Notes under the pieces: model-generated
The model's input: only the letters and a program-made list of their open reading frames with translations
Told to the model about the DNA's origin: nothing
The model's database searches: none
Made by a program: the position numbers and the translations under genes
Assembly: GCA_002005505.1 (NCBI GenBank)
Contig: MVGU01001020.1
Span: 135,001-199,000, forward strand
Reading direction: 5' to 3'
DNA: 64,000 nucleotides
Source: Botryococcus braunii
Taxonomy: Eukaryota > Chlorophyta > Trebouxiophyceae
Part shown: positions 63,724 to 64,000 of the stretch, one piece after another
Position numbering within the stretch: position 1 is the first letter of the stretch
Layout of the letters: every line of letters begins with the position of its first letter

Positions 63724-64000
63724 ACCCTCCCCCACCTAGGCTCAAGCCGTCTCGGGTTGAGGGGGATGCATCTCCCACACAGGAGGCACTACAGTCAAGA
63801 GTGTAACACGTCCTAACCAGCCACCTTCGCAGGAAGCCCTACAGACAAGTGTTTCATACCTCTTGCCCAGCCACCCGCACTAGTCTCGTCAGACCAGCCA
63901 ACATCGACAGTCCACACCCATGCTCATTTTGGACTGCCCGCGGAGCACACTCGGAAGTACAACCTCCGTCACCAGAAATCCATCTGGCAAATCAAGCTAT
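63724..64000 (-). other. Possible 3' region of a Ty3 element
   Basis: Non-coding. It contains two diverged copies of an AGCCACC-type unit near 63818 and 63870. No domain is recognised. It would be the 3' UTR of the element whose PPT/LTR lies at 63723. Confidence 0.3.

Overview
This window is nuclear-type eukaryotic DNA made almost entirely of LTR retrotransposons nested inside one another. I see no cellular protein gene I would call functional. Chromodomain-bearing Ty3/gypsy elements, Ty1/copia elements and long (CA)n, (CT)n and (TA)n microsatellites point to a large repeat-rich genome. A streptophyte alga or land plant is plausible, but the sequence alone does not fix the species.

Layout. 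Bases 1-1541 hold a mosaic duplication, a decayed Ty3 scrap and a (CA)n tract. GypA1 (1542-4529, minus) is an internally deleted Ty3 element sitting in that (CA)n tract. Bases 4692-8073 form an AT-rich inverted-repeat block. Its arms carry fragments of a beta-CASP/metallo-beta-lactamase nuclease and of a P-loop GTPase, and its centre is (TA)n with three MITE-like elements. GypA2 (8419-26076, plus) is a 5'-truncated Ty3 element. It has been hit by a 233-bp AT-rich insert, by the copia element CopX1 (9036-16132, minus) and by the Ty3 element GypB1 (18105-24978, minus).

CopZ (26377 to beyond 63440, minus) is a copia element that hosts two stacks. The first is GypC (29848-43231) containing the near-intact GypD (32550-38493). 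The second is GypE (43721-62741), which contains a solo copia LTR (CopY, 45998-46694) and CopX2 (49087-60893), itself containing GypB2 (51528-58402). Nearly every insertion is backed by a 5-bp target-site duplication (TSD) and by a host reading frame that resumes on the far side. The order of events can therefore be read directly.

How the genes work together: each element encodes, or once encoded, Gag (coat and nucleocapsid with a CCHC knuckle), aspartic protease, reverse transcriptase/RNase H and integrase. The Ty3 elements add a C-terminal chromodomain that in known chromoviruses targets chromatin. GypD looks closest to autonomous, with gag and pol in one frame separated by a single UGA. 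Points most worth following: two independent Ty3 insertions with like-facing (inverted) LTR ends flanked by TSDs; a conserved initiator-tRNA-like hairpin at the copia U5/PBS junction; and foreign-looking AT-rich coding fragments.
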